Positions 8,701 through 16,320 of a stretch of 64,000 bases of DNA are shown one piece after another; position 1 is the first letter of the stretch; each line of letters opens with the position of its first letter. Made by a program: the position numbers and the translations under genes. The notes beneath the pieces were generated by a model. The model was given only the letters and a program-made list of their open reading frames with translations, ran no database searches and was not told the origin of the DNA. The stretch comes from Lachnospira sp. UBA2821 (GTDB taxonomy: Bacteria; Bacillota; Clostridia; Lachnospirales; Lachnospiraceae): NCBI GenBank assembly GCA_002351535.1, contig DEGR01000013.1:1-64000 (forward strand), given 5' to 3'.

Positions 8701-10802
8701 ATGGTGTTATGGCAGATGGTAAATGCGTATGGGGGATTGATGTGACATACAAGACAAAAGTAAATGCACTTTTATGTTTCTCAAGTAAAGTAGGAGTTGG
8801 AACACCTGCATTATTTACACCTGATGCAACAGGAAAATTCTCTTATGATAACTGTACTGTATTTAAGAAGGCAGGCATTTCATTTACAAGAGAAGACGGA
8901 CTTTTTGCAGGAATTGATAAATTATACGGAATCAATAAGAATGCATATACAGGACTTACAACGGATATGTTATTCAGTAATGATTCAGAATGGGAAGATT
9001 TACTTCCAAGTCATAATACAAAACTTGACACATTCTACACAATGACAATTCCATACAGTGCATTAGGAATTGACAAATCATATGTAGAGAAGAATGGTAT
9101 AGGAGTTATGCATATCTCAACATATGGAGCAAGTGGAGTAGCTTCAATACCTGCAGACCCTTCAATGTATGATGCGGCATCTGATGAATATTCAGCAGAC
9201 TCATCAACAACAAGAGAAAAAGAAGACAGCGATGTTATTACAACAAAATTAGCAAGAATTGGAAATAAGACAGAGGAGCCTTCAACAGAGGAACCTACAA
9301 CAGAAGAACCTACAACAGAAGAACTTACAACAGAAGAGCCTTCGACAGATGAGACAACAACACGCATGGATGACAGACAGCTTACTGTAAACTTTGGTGC
9401 TGACAGATCAGCTCCACAGCTTGACACTACTCAGTTAAAGCTTGAAGCAATTGCAAGCGGCGGAGCAGGTTCTTATGAATATGAATTTGTGATTAATGAT
9501 AAGGTTGTTCAGGAAAAATCAGCTAAATCAACATATTTATGGAATCCAACAGAAGCAATAAATGTTATCAGAGTCAATGTTACAGATAAAGCAGGTAATA
9601 AAGTAACCAGTGCAAAATATTATCAGATAGAGAAAACAATTCATTATGAAGCACCACAGATAACAGCATTCAGTACAGATAATACAGGAGTATATGAAGG
9701 AGAAAAAGTTAACCTTACAGCAAAAGCTGAGAAAGGCGAGGGAACACTTGAGTATCGTTTTGAAGTTGTTAGTGCAGATGGAACTGCAACTGTAATTAAA
9801 GACTATGATGCAGTAAACACAGCTTCATGGACAGCTGATAAAGCAGGTGTTTATAAACTTGTTGTAACTGTAAAAGATGCAAAAAATACAGAAGTAAGCA
9901 GAGAAATCAGTAAGTTCGCCGTAAATAAAAAGGATGTACCTGTAATTAAGATTAATGCATTTACTGCAAGTTCAAAATCAATTCAGGCAGGTCAGTCTAT
10001 AACACTTGCGGTTGAAGCTACAGGTGGCGAAGGCAAGATAAAATACACATATAAAGCTATCGATACAAATGGTGAAGTTACGGTTATCAAAGCTTCAACA
10101 ACATCAACAGAAGTTGTGTGGACACCGGCAGATGCAGGTGTATATGATATTGTTGTTACAGCTAAAGATGACAATAATACAATTGCAGAAGAAAGAATTG
10201 AAAACTTCGAAGTTACAGAAGAATCTTACGAGGATGAGCTTACAGCAGATGCACTTAAAGTATCAGTAAAATCAGGTGAAGCAGAGGCTGATGATAAGAT
10301 TAAACTTACAGCAAAGGCTTCAGGCGGTGAAGGTGATTTGTTCTACAAATTCGTATGTATATATGATGATACTACAGTAGTGATTAAAGATTACTCTTCT
10401 AAGAAGTCAGTTAACTGGAGACCAACAGAAGCAGGAGTATACAAACTTTATGTATATGTAACAGATGACACCGGCGTAGAAGTATGCAATTCAATCAAGA
10501 GATATGTAGTTAATCCAAAACCATTGTCTATGACAAGTTTCAAGATTAATAACCGTAATGCAGTGGAACTTGGCAAGACAGTAAAACTTAAAGCTGCTAC
10601 AAAGGGTGGCGAGGGAGACATTAAGTACAAATTCACATATAAAGCAATTACAGATACAAAGGCAACTGTAATACGTGGATACAAGAAGTCAGCATCAGTA
10701 AGCTGGACACCACAGACATCAGGTATATACAAGGTGACAGCATATGCTAAAGATGAAGATGGTTCTACAGTTAAGAAATCATTCTACTTCGTAGTACTTT
10801 AA
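5706..10802 (+). CDS. Giant secreted alpha-amylase (GH13, AmyE-like) with starch-binding and Ig-like modules
   Basis: 1698-aa extracellular endo-acting alpha-amylase. The start ATG 5706 follows AAAGGAAG; residues 1-36 are a signal peptide (basic start, hydrophobic core, AKA cleavage). The catalytic domain (about 45-500) resembles Bacillus subtilis AmyE (GH13 subfamily 28 type), with D234 in GFRFDAAKH, E277 in YGEIL and D343 in ESHDTWA. After it come a beta domain, a CBM26-like starch-binding module (about 604-695, WPGVEL), a MucBP-like module (about 701-770), an AmyE-type beta module, a DOMON/CBM9-like domain (about 870-1180, GAYDDENLYIGW), a Thr/Glu/Pro linker (about 1190-1218) and five Ig-like repeats ending in the C-terminus. 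There is no LPXTG, so any surface attachment must be non-covalent. A second amylase follows 77 bp later. Confidence 0.93.
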   Translation: MRKKLFRRVVSITMAGMMAFTASFSDFSGTLTAKAQTNNSVSELATATDYGLVDNVQDGVILHCWNWSFSNISANMEKIAKAGYSAVQTSPIQAAKEGTTGRSVGTNWWVYYQPAGFWIDNSGSSALGNKTEFKAMCDKAEEYGIKVIVDVVANHVGNGGGNNFASTVDPEIKNDSSMVHTVTDNSNYTTRYENTQKCICACPDLNTQDSRIQNKVLSYLKECIDAGADGFRFDAAKHIETAEENGGFAGQFWPTVINGAKEYYKSKTSKNLYCYGEILDNLASSGSSPSITAYTKYMSVTANDSSNGVMKSVAGSNANGAANSWISMADKPSNAVLWAESHDTWANDDGYLSRGYDTGKVQRAWAMAGSRANAAGLYFARPTRNAISNNTLVKNSSDATSVKLGEAKDTGWNDKQVTAVNHFHNYFVGAGEYLGSSDGVAYNVRYDAKDERYGVVLCKVSGGSQTLSGFAVPKMADGTYTDEVTGETFTVSGGKISGKIGDTGIAVVYNAKTSPSVTISQEGGKFNTDSIIVTFGLKNATSGTYKIGDSAAVTYTKDTTVEIGKDLKFGESVTVTLTATDGKTDSGAKSYTFTKVDPDLVETDTLYVDKPSGWSRLTAYVYDDTTSSTTVKNAEWPGVELTKDAETGYYKYEIPSDIKEPKVIISDNGANQIPGAQKPGLSLDGTMLLKDGKLESYTPPVTTGKVIVKYVDVNGKELKASEELSGKVGDIYTAKELTVDGYKIVKTPSNATGKFTKDTITVTYVYEVIVIDNKARVEASFRDGSEFDTETKVVTLKLVNATSGSYSLDGGPVVEFTDKTDVVIGQGKIADSKITLKTTAKNDKEENVNTFTYTKKFNGQAVDESMYKTNSMTDDSSLSTASDNTQFASKYYNTNGSGSNKTIKSASDWTADDKIAQGVANDDSNVFKGPHEYPVYDEYSLYGAYDDENLYIGWQYVDVRDVTAKDQQGAGTTEAKPDNADIPQMIALDLGASKGKYTDGVMADGKCVWGIDVTYKTKVNALLCFSSKVGVGTPALFTPDATGKFSYDNCTVFKKAGISFTREDGLFAGIDKLYGINKNAYTGLTTDMLFSNDSEWEDLLPSHNTKLDTFYTMTIPYSALGIDKSYVEKNGIGVMHISTYGASGVASIPADPSMYDAASDEYSADSSTTREKEDSDVITTKLARIGNKTEEPSTEEPTTEEPTTEELTTEEPSTDETTTRMDDRQLTVNFGADRSAPQLDTTQLKLEAIASGGAGSYEYEFVINDKVVQEKSAKSTYLWNPTEAINVIRVNVTDKAGNKVTSAKYYQIEKTIHYEAPQITAFSTDNTGVYEGEKVNLTAKAEKGEGTLEYRFEVVSADGTATVIKDYDAVNTASWTADKAGVYKLVVTVKDAKNTEVSREISKFAVNKKDVPVIKINAFTASSKSIQAGQSITLAVEATGGEGKIKYTYKAIDTNGEVTVIKASTTSTEVVWTPADAGVYDIVVTAKDDNNTIAEERIENFEVTEESYEDELTADALKVSVKSGEAEADDKIKLTAKASGGEGDLFYKFVCIYDDTTVVIKDYSSKKSVNWRPTEAGVYKLYVYVTDDTGVEVCNSIKRYVVNPKPLSMTSFKINNRNAVELGKTVKLKAATKGGEGDIKYKFTYKAITDTKATVIRGYKKSASVSWTPQTSGIYKVTAYAKDEDGSTVKKSFYFVVL
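9276..9360 (+). repeat. Thr/Glu/Pro linker repeat in first amylase
   Basis: Five-residue units of the type TEEPS/TEEPT, encoded by near-identical 15-bp repeats, separate the DOMON-like module from the Ig-like repeats. This is a typical flexible, possibly glycosylated, linker of secreted enzymes in this bacterial group. Confidence 0.85.
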
Positions 10803-10813
10803 TTAAATATAAC

Positions 10814-10842
10814 AACTGCTGTTTCAGAACTGAAACAGCAGT
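10814..10842 (+). terminator. Hairpin between the two amylases
   Basis: A perfect 13-bp inverted repeat, ACTGCTGTTTCAG and CTGAAACAGCAGT, with a 3-nt loop. Only GTTTG follows, so it is a weak intrinsic terminator or a partial-readthrough/processing hairpin that could set the ratio of the two amylase messages. Confidence 0.6.
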
Positions 10843-10879
10843 GTTTGCATGTTAAAAAAGGAGATTTGAAGAGGTAAAT

Positions 10880-13800
10880 ATGAATAAGAAGAAATTAAAA
10901 AGAATGTGTAGTGCATTGTTTGCGGGAGTTCTTCTTGTGAGCAGTGTGCCGGTATCGGGAATTACCGTGAATAAGGAAGTGTATGCGGCTGAGGCAGATG
11001 ATTCCGCAGCACAGGAAAAGACGCAGGTGCAGGATACACAGAACGTACAAAAGTTAGAAAACAGTCTTACGGAAAGCAATTCTGATGATTCGGGATTGTT
11101 ATATAAAGCGAATGGAGAAGTTGCTGATTTTCGTGATGAGACAATATATTTTGTAATTACAACAAGATTTTATGATGGAGACCCATCTAATAATGTACAG
11201 TGTTGGACAGGACAGGACAAAAATGCCAATGACCCACCTTGGAGAGGTGATTTTAAAGGTCTTATAGATAAGCTTGACTATATTAAAGCCCTTGGATTCA
11301 CGGCTGTGTGGATTACACCGGTTGTAGAAAATGCAAGTGATTTTGATTATCATGGTTATCATGCATTTAATTTTAAGAAGGTTGATAAAAGATATGAGTC
11401 AGATGACTGTACATATCAGGATTTAATTGATGCAGTTCATGCAAGAGGCATGAAGATTATTCAGGACGTAGTGTTTAACCATACATGTAATTACGGAGAG
11501 GAAAATCTTTATCCTATATTTTCTAAAGATGATACAATGGACCTCGAGAATAATAAGTGTATGATTGCCAACGAAAGTATGGATGGAATGGCAGGATACA
11601 ATAATATTCAGGGAGTTGGTAATGACAGTGCTGATAAACGTAAGTTCCTTCAGAGATTGAAGGTGCTTAATGCAGATGCAGGCAGTGATACTAACCACAA
11701 ATATGATGTCAGGGATATTTTCCATCATAATGGATTTGTCGGAAGTTCATTTGAGCAGTATATAGTTCAGACGGGTTCAATGCATTATGCAGACTGTATC
11801 GACCTTAATACAGAGAACCCTACAGTGTATAAATACCTTGTGGAAGCATATGGACAGTATATTAAGATGGGTGTTGATGCTTTCCGTGTTGATACTGTTA
11901 AGCACGTTTCAAGACTTACATTTAATAAAGCCATAGTACCACAGTTGAATGAAATATATAATCAGACTCATGGTACTACAGGTGAAGGTAACTTCTATAT
12001 GTTTGGTGAGGTATGTACAAGATACAGAAATGTATGGAATGATGGTAAACCATATATATCAACACCATTCTACACATGGAAGGAATCTAAAGATTATGCA
12101 TGGGATGATAATGAGACAGCAGAGGCAATAGCTACAAATACAGCATCAGCAGAGCAGAATTATCTTGATAATTCCACTACTGCTAACCAGCCTACAAGTG
12201 ATAATGTATTCCTTAGAGGAAATGATTATCATAAACCTGATTACAGTATGGCATCAGGTCTTAGTACTATTGACTTCCCAATGCACTGGTCATTCAGAAC
12301 TGCCGGAGAGGCATATCAGCAGGCAAAAGAAGAGGATAAATACTATAATGATTCTACATTTAATGTTACTTATGTAGATTCACATGATTATGCACCTGAT
12401 AATGCACCTGAGAAAGTAAGATTTGCAGGTTCTCAGGCAACATGGGCAGAGAATCTTAACCTTATGTTTACATTCAGAGGAATTCCTTGTCTGTACTATG
12501 GTTCAGAGATTGAGTTTAAGAAAGGATGCGTAATTGACGAAGGACCAAATCTTGCACTTGAGAATTCAGGAAGAGCATATTTTGGTGATAATATTGAAGG
12601 TAGTGTAGAGACAACTGATTTTGGATATTATACAAATGCGACAGGAAATATGAAGGACACACTTAATTATCCATTATCGTTACATATACAGAGACTTAAC
12701 AGACTTCGTGCTTCGGTACCTGCTCTTAGAAAAGGTCAGTATTCAACAGAAGGATGTGATGGACAGTTCGCATATAAGAGACGTTATACTGATGACACAA
12801 CAGACAGTTTTGCTCTTATAGCACTTACAAGTGATGCAACATTTACAGGAATACCTGGTGGAAAATATACTGATGCCATTACAGGTGATGTGCAGGTGGT
12901 AAGCAATGGAACACTTAAGACAAGCGGAATGAAAGGTCAGGGAGACTTAAGAGTATATGTTCTTGACACAGACCTTACTAAAGCACCGGGAATGATTGAA
13001 GGTAAGAGTACATACATGTCAGGTGGATGTGATATTACAGTTGACAGAATAATGCCAACAGGTATATCAGTTGATAAATCATCAGCAACACTTGATATAG
13101 GTGATAAAGTGACTGTATCAGCAACAGTTCAGCCGGCAAATGCAACAAGCAAAACCGTAAGCTGGAAATCAGATAACACAAGTGTAGCAACAGTTAACAG
13201 CAAAGGTGTTATTACAGCAACAGGTGAGGGAACAACAAAGATTTATGCTGCAACTTCAAATGCTACAAAGAGTGACTATGATAAAGGAACAGGTCTTGTG
13301 TCTGTTATTACAGTTACAGTAAAAGCAACAGGAGTAAGAGTAACTTCACTCACACTTAACAAGACAGCAATAACACTTGATGCAGGTAAGGCATTTACAC
13401 TCAAGACAACGGTCCTTCCACCTAATGCATCAGAAAAATATGCAAAGCTTACATATGCATCAGCAGATACGAATGTGGCAACAGTATCAGATAAAGGAAT
13501 TGTTACAGCACATAAATCAGGTAAGACAACTATTACCGTAACATCGGCAGATGGTGCGAAAGCTACGGCAGATGTTACAGTAAGGGGAACTGTTATATAT
13601 GGAAATGCAATATACTTTGAAAAACCGGCAAATTGGGGCAAAAACATAAACATTTACATGTGGGATGAAAAAGGTGATTATAAGAATGCTTCATGGCCTG
13701 GTGTTAAGATGTCTGTAATAGATGAAGATAAAGGAATATATGGAATAGAATATCCTGATAATAATTCAGCAACAATGAAAGTAATCTTCAATGATGGAAG

Positions 13801-15130
13801 TTCGCAGACAGGTGACCTTGATGCAAAGGTGAATTCTTATTACAATGAAAACGGTTTCGTAAAGACGGTTGAGACAAATCCTGAGACAACGAACGAGGAA
13901 GTAACAACAGATGAGGAAACAACAACAGACGAGACAACTACGGAAGAAATAACAACAGAGGATAATACAACAAAATCAGACGAGACAACAACAGAGGGAC
14001 AGACAACAAAATCAGACGAGACAACAGCAGAGAGACAGACAACAAAGTCTGAGGAGACAACAGCGGAGAGAAAAACGACAAAGTCAGACGAGACAACAGC
14101 GGAGAGACAGACGACAAAATCAGACGAGACGACAGCAGAGAGACAGACAACAAAATCAGATGAGACGACAGCAGAGAGACAGACAACAAAATCAGATGAG
14201 ACAACAGCAGAGAGAACAACAACAAAACCTGACGAAACAACCAAACAGGAGGAGACAGCAACTGTTTCGAAAAATGATGTTAAAATTGTATCATTTGTTT
14301 CGAGCAAAAAATCAGGAGCTGTACAGGTTGGAAGTAAGGTAAAACTTACAGCATCTGCAAAATCAGCATCAGGTAAAAAAGTTTCTTACAGATTTACTGT
14401 TAAGTATTCGAGTAAATCGAGTGTTATAAAGAATTATACTTCTAAATCATATGTGTCATGGACGCCAAGAAAGGCAGGAAAATATGAATTAACGGTATAT
14501 GCAAAGTCAACAGGAAAAGCTGTTAAGAAGACTATGACACTTAATGTTAATCCTATATTAAAGGTATCAGGATTCTCAGCAAATGTAGACAGTATGGAAG
14601 CTTATGTCGGATGTAAAGTAGGATTGTCTGCTAAAGCAGCAGGTGGTTCTAAGAAGTATAATTACGAATTTTCATACATTTATAAGGGAGACGAGAAAGT
14701 TATCGGAGAGTTTGCAACAGCAAAGAAGATAACATGGACTCCTGATAAGGCAGGAAAATACAAACTTGTAGTTACAGTTAAGGATGTTAAATCAGAAGAT
14801 GTAGTTACAAAGTCAATAAAGAATTATATTGTAAGAAAAGATAATTCACTTAAAGTAGATTACTTTATGGCTAACAGAAGTTCAGGTATGAAGCTTGGAA
14901 AAACTGTTAAATTCTCAACGGATAGCATTGGCGGAACCGGTAATGTTAAATACAGGTACTCTTATATATATTCAGGAGAGGAAACGATTATCAGTGACTA
15001 TTCGTCTAAACATTCAGTGAAGTTTACACCTGATAAAGCAGGTGTTTACCGTTTTGTCGTAACAGCAAAAGATTCTTCAGGCAATATTGCTAAAAAGAAT
15101 ATGTACTTTGTAGTAATGGCAAAATCCTAA
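10880..15130 (+). CDS. Giant secreted GH13 amylase/pullulanase-like enzyme with Big2, CBM26 and Ig-like modules
   Basis: 1416-aa secreted starch-degrading enzyme. The start follows AAAAGGAG and GAAGAGG; the signal peptide is about residues 1-36. The GH13 barrel spans about 65-620, with D338 in FRVDTVKH, E377 in FGEVC and D503 in VDSHDYA; WITPVVENASDFDYHGYHAF marks the early barrel region. It is not closely AmyE-like, and substrate (starch against pullulan or cyclodextrin) cannot be fixed by eye. Two Big2 bacterial Ig domains (about 725-895) follow, then a CBM26-like module (about 906-990), a long Thr/Glu linker with 12-residue repeats, and three Ig-like repeats of the same family as in the preceding amylase. 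The shared C-terminal modules suggest both enzymes bind the same surface or substrate. A terminator follows at 15151. Confidence 0.92.
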   Translation: MNKKKLKRMCSALFAGVLLVSSVPVSGITVNKEVYAAEADDSAAQEKTQVQDTQNVQKLENSLTESNSDDSGLLYKANGEVADFRDETIYFVITTRFYDGDPSNNVQCWTGQDKNANDPPWRGDFKGLIDKLDYIKALGFTAVWITPVVENASDFDYHGYHAFNFKKVDKRYESDDCTYQDLIDAVHARGMKIIQDVVFNHTCNYGEENLYPIFSKDDTMDLENNKCMIANESMDGMAGYNNIQGVGNDSADKRKFLQRLKVLNADAGSDTNHKYDVRDIFHHNGFVGSSFEQYIVQTGSMHYADCIDLNTENPTVYKYLVEAYGQYIKMGVDAFRVDTVKHVSRLTFNKAIVPQLNEIYNQTHGTTGEGNFYMFGEVCTRYRNVWNDGKPYISTPFYTWKESKDYAWDDNETAEAIATNTASAEQNYLDNSTTANQPTSDNVFLRGNDYHKPDYSMASGLSTIDFPMHWSFRTAGEAYQQAKEEDKYYNDSTFNVTYVDSHDYAPDNAPEKVRFAGSQATWAENLNLMFTFRGIPCLYYGSEIEFKKGCVIDEGPNLALENSGRAYFGDNIEGSVETTDFGYYTNATGNMKDTLNYPLSLHIQRLNRLRASVPALRKGQYSTEGCDGQFAYKRRYTDDTTDSFALIALTSDATFTGIPGGKYTDAITGDVQVVSNGTLKTSGMKGQGDLRVYVLDTDLTKAPGMIEGKSTYMSGGCDITVDRIMPTGISVDKSSATLDIGDKVTVSATVQPANATSKTVSWKSDNTSVATVNSKGVITATGEGTTKIYAATSNATKSDYDKGTGLVSVITVTVKATGVRVTSLTLNKTAITLDAGKAFTLKTTVLPPNASEKYAKLTYASADTNVATVSDKGIVTAHKSGKTTITVTSADGAKATADVTVRGTVIYGNAIYFEKPANWGKNINIYMWDEKGDYKNASWPGVKMSVIDEDKGIYGIEYPDNNSATMKVIFNDGSSQTGDLDAKVNSYYNENGFVKTVETNPETTNEEVTTDEETTTDETTTEEITTEDNTTKSDETTTEGQTTKSDETTAERQTTKSEETTAERKTTKSDETTAERQTTKSDETTAERQTTKSDETTAERQTTKSDETTAERTTTKPDETTKQEETATVSKNDVKIVSFVSSKKSGAVQVGSKVKLTASAKSASGKKVSYRFTVKYSSKSSVIKNYTSKSYVSWTPRKAGKYELTVYAKSTGKAVKKTMTLNVNPILKVSGFSANVDSMEAYVGCKVGLSAKAAGGSKKYNYEFSYIYKGDEKVIGEFATAKKITWTPDKAGKYKLVVTVKDVKSEDVVTKSIKNYIVRKDNSLKVDYFMANRSSGMKLGKTVKFSTDSIGGTGNVKYRYSYIYSGEETIISDYSSKHSVKFTPDKAGVYRFVVTAKDSSGNIAKKNMYFVVMAKS
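13973..14224 (+). repeat. 36-bp tandem repeat (7 units) in amylase linker
   Basis: Seven consecutive 12-residue units of the form KSDETTAERQTT, with small variations (TTEG, SEE, RKTT, RTTT). An eighth partial unit starts KPDETT. Units are near-identical at nucleotide level, which implies recent expansion or homogenisation. The repeat is in frame, so copy-number change only alters linker length. Confidence 0.95.
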
Positions 15131-15150
15131 AATATAAATTTATTATAGTA

Positions 15151-15190
15151 ACCGGGGCGGCTTTGTGCTTGCCCCGGTATTGCTTTTATT
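15151..15190 (+). terminator. Intrinsic terminator after second amylase
   Basis: ACCGGGGC and GCCCCGGT form a strong stem around a 12-nt loop, followed by ATTGCTTTTATT. It closes the amylase transcription unit. Confidence 0.85.
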
Positions 15191-15259
15191 GGGATGTTAT
15201 ATTAAAATAACAAATATAGAAACATAAATTAGTGGCAGCAGCCGGGAAATGAGGATGAA

Positions 15260-15982
15260 ATGATTAGAACAATATTTGTAATACTGTATTTTGTTACTTT
15301 CTTTATAGTAACGATTCCTTTGGACATTATATTAGTTATTGTAAGAAGATATAACAAAGGTCTTAGTGACAGAGTAAGCAGACATATAATAAGATGGGCT
15401 TTCAGATGTATTTTATTTATATCAGGAACAAAGATAGAGGCAAGAGGTGTGGAGAATATACCTAAAGACAGGGCGGTACTTTATGTGGGAAATCACAGCA
15501 GTTACTTTGATATAATAGCTTCTTATACACTGTTGCCTGGACCTACAGGGTATATGGCTAAGAAAGAGATGAAGAAGATTCCGTTCCTAAGCTGGTGGAT
15601 GGTGTTTATTGATTGTATCTTTATCAACAGAGCTGATATTAAGGAAGGGCTTAAAGCTATAATATCAGGTGTGGAACAGATAAAATCCGGAATTTCAGTA
15701 TTTGTGTTCCCTGAAGGAACAAGGTCATCTACAGGTGAGATGGCACCATTTAAAGAGGGAAGCATGAAGATGGCGACTAAGACAGATGCACCAATAGTAC
15801 CGGTGGCACTTACGAACACAAGAAGTATTTTTGAAGCACAGATGCCAAGAATTAGGAAAAGTAATATAATAATAGAATTTGGTGAACCTATTATAGCAAG
15901 TGAATTGCCTAAAGAAGAACAGAAACATATAGGTGCATATAGCAGAAATAAGATTAAAGAAATGCTTGATAAAAATGTCTGA
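15260..15982 (+). CDS. plsC: 1-acyl-sn-glycerol-3-phosphate acyltransferase
   Basis: Membrane-associated acyltransferase that adds the second acyl chain to lysophosphatidic acid in phospholipid synthesis; 240 aa. An N-terminal hydrophobic segment (about 1-24) is followed by the catalytic HX4D motif (H79 and D84 in NHSSYFD) and the substrate-binding FPEGTR at 150-155. The start ATG lies 4 nt after GAAATGAGGA. It stands alone between the amylase terminator and the ileS leader. The chain specificity cannot be read from sequence. Confidence 0.92.
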   Translation: MIRTIFVILYFVTFFIVTIPLDIILVIVRRYNKGLSDRVSRHIIRWAFRCILFISGTKIEARGVENIPKDRAVLYVGNHSSYFDIIASYTLLPGPTGYMAKKEMKKIPFLSWWMVFIDCIFINRADIKEGLKAIISGVEQIKSGISVFVFPEGTRSSTGEMAPFKEGSMKMATKTDAPIVPVALTNTRSIFEAQMPRIRKSNIIIEFGEPIIASELPKEEQKHIGAYSRNKIKEMLDKNV

Positions 15983-15998
15983 CACATATTATGACTTC

Positions 15999-16027
15999 TT
16001 GACATGAATACTGAATATTAGTATAAT
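15999..16027 (+). promoter_or_regulatory. Sigma-A promoter of ileS T-box leader
   Basis: TTGACA at 15999-16004 and TATAAT at 16022-16027, separated by 17 bp: both hexamers are consensus. Transcription would start near 16034, just before the T-box. Confidence 0.88.
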
Positions 16028-16033
16028 AAGGCT

Positions 16034-16297
16034 ATATATGGATAAATGCATTGATGGAGACAGTAGACTGTATCAGAGGTGTAAAAGAGAGTCCCGGTTG
16101 CTGGAAAGGGATACATCGAGGCACAGGCGAATATCACTCCGGAGCTTCAGGCTGAATTAATAGTAAGCACTGACGGAAGTTTCCAACGTTATATGGAAAG
16201 CGTATGCGGTGCATCTTTATGAAAGATGTGTCAAGTATTGTAACAGGTGGTTAGCGAATATCAGGTCTTCGTCCTATTACAGGACGGGGACTTTTTT
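16034..16297 (+). promoter_or_regulatory. T-box riboswitch, isoleucine
   Basis: A leader of about 260 nt between the promoter and ileS. Stem I carries the candidate specifier codon ATC (Ile) at 16133-16135 within GAATATCACTCC. The T-box proper lies near 16243-16256 (AACAGGTGGTTAGCG); TGGT can pair with the ACCA end of uncharged tRNA-Ile. It is competed by a terminator at 16265-16297 (GTC..CGTCCT / AGGACGGGGAC followed by six T). Uncharged tRNA-Ile is expected to favour readthrough into ileS. The sequence after TGG (TTAGCG) departs from the usual NACCGCG. Confidence 0.92.
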
Positions 16298-16320
16298 AAT
16301 AAGAAAAGGAGGATTTTAAA

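Noticed and set aside
13840..14307. Long antisense frame with Val/Ser repeats opposite the amylase linker
   Set aside because: It is the complement of the Thr/Glu 36-bp repeat. There is no start signal, and the codon pattern belongs to the sense gene.
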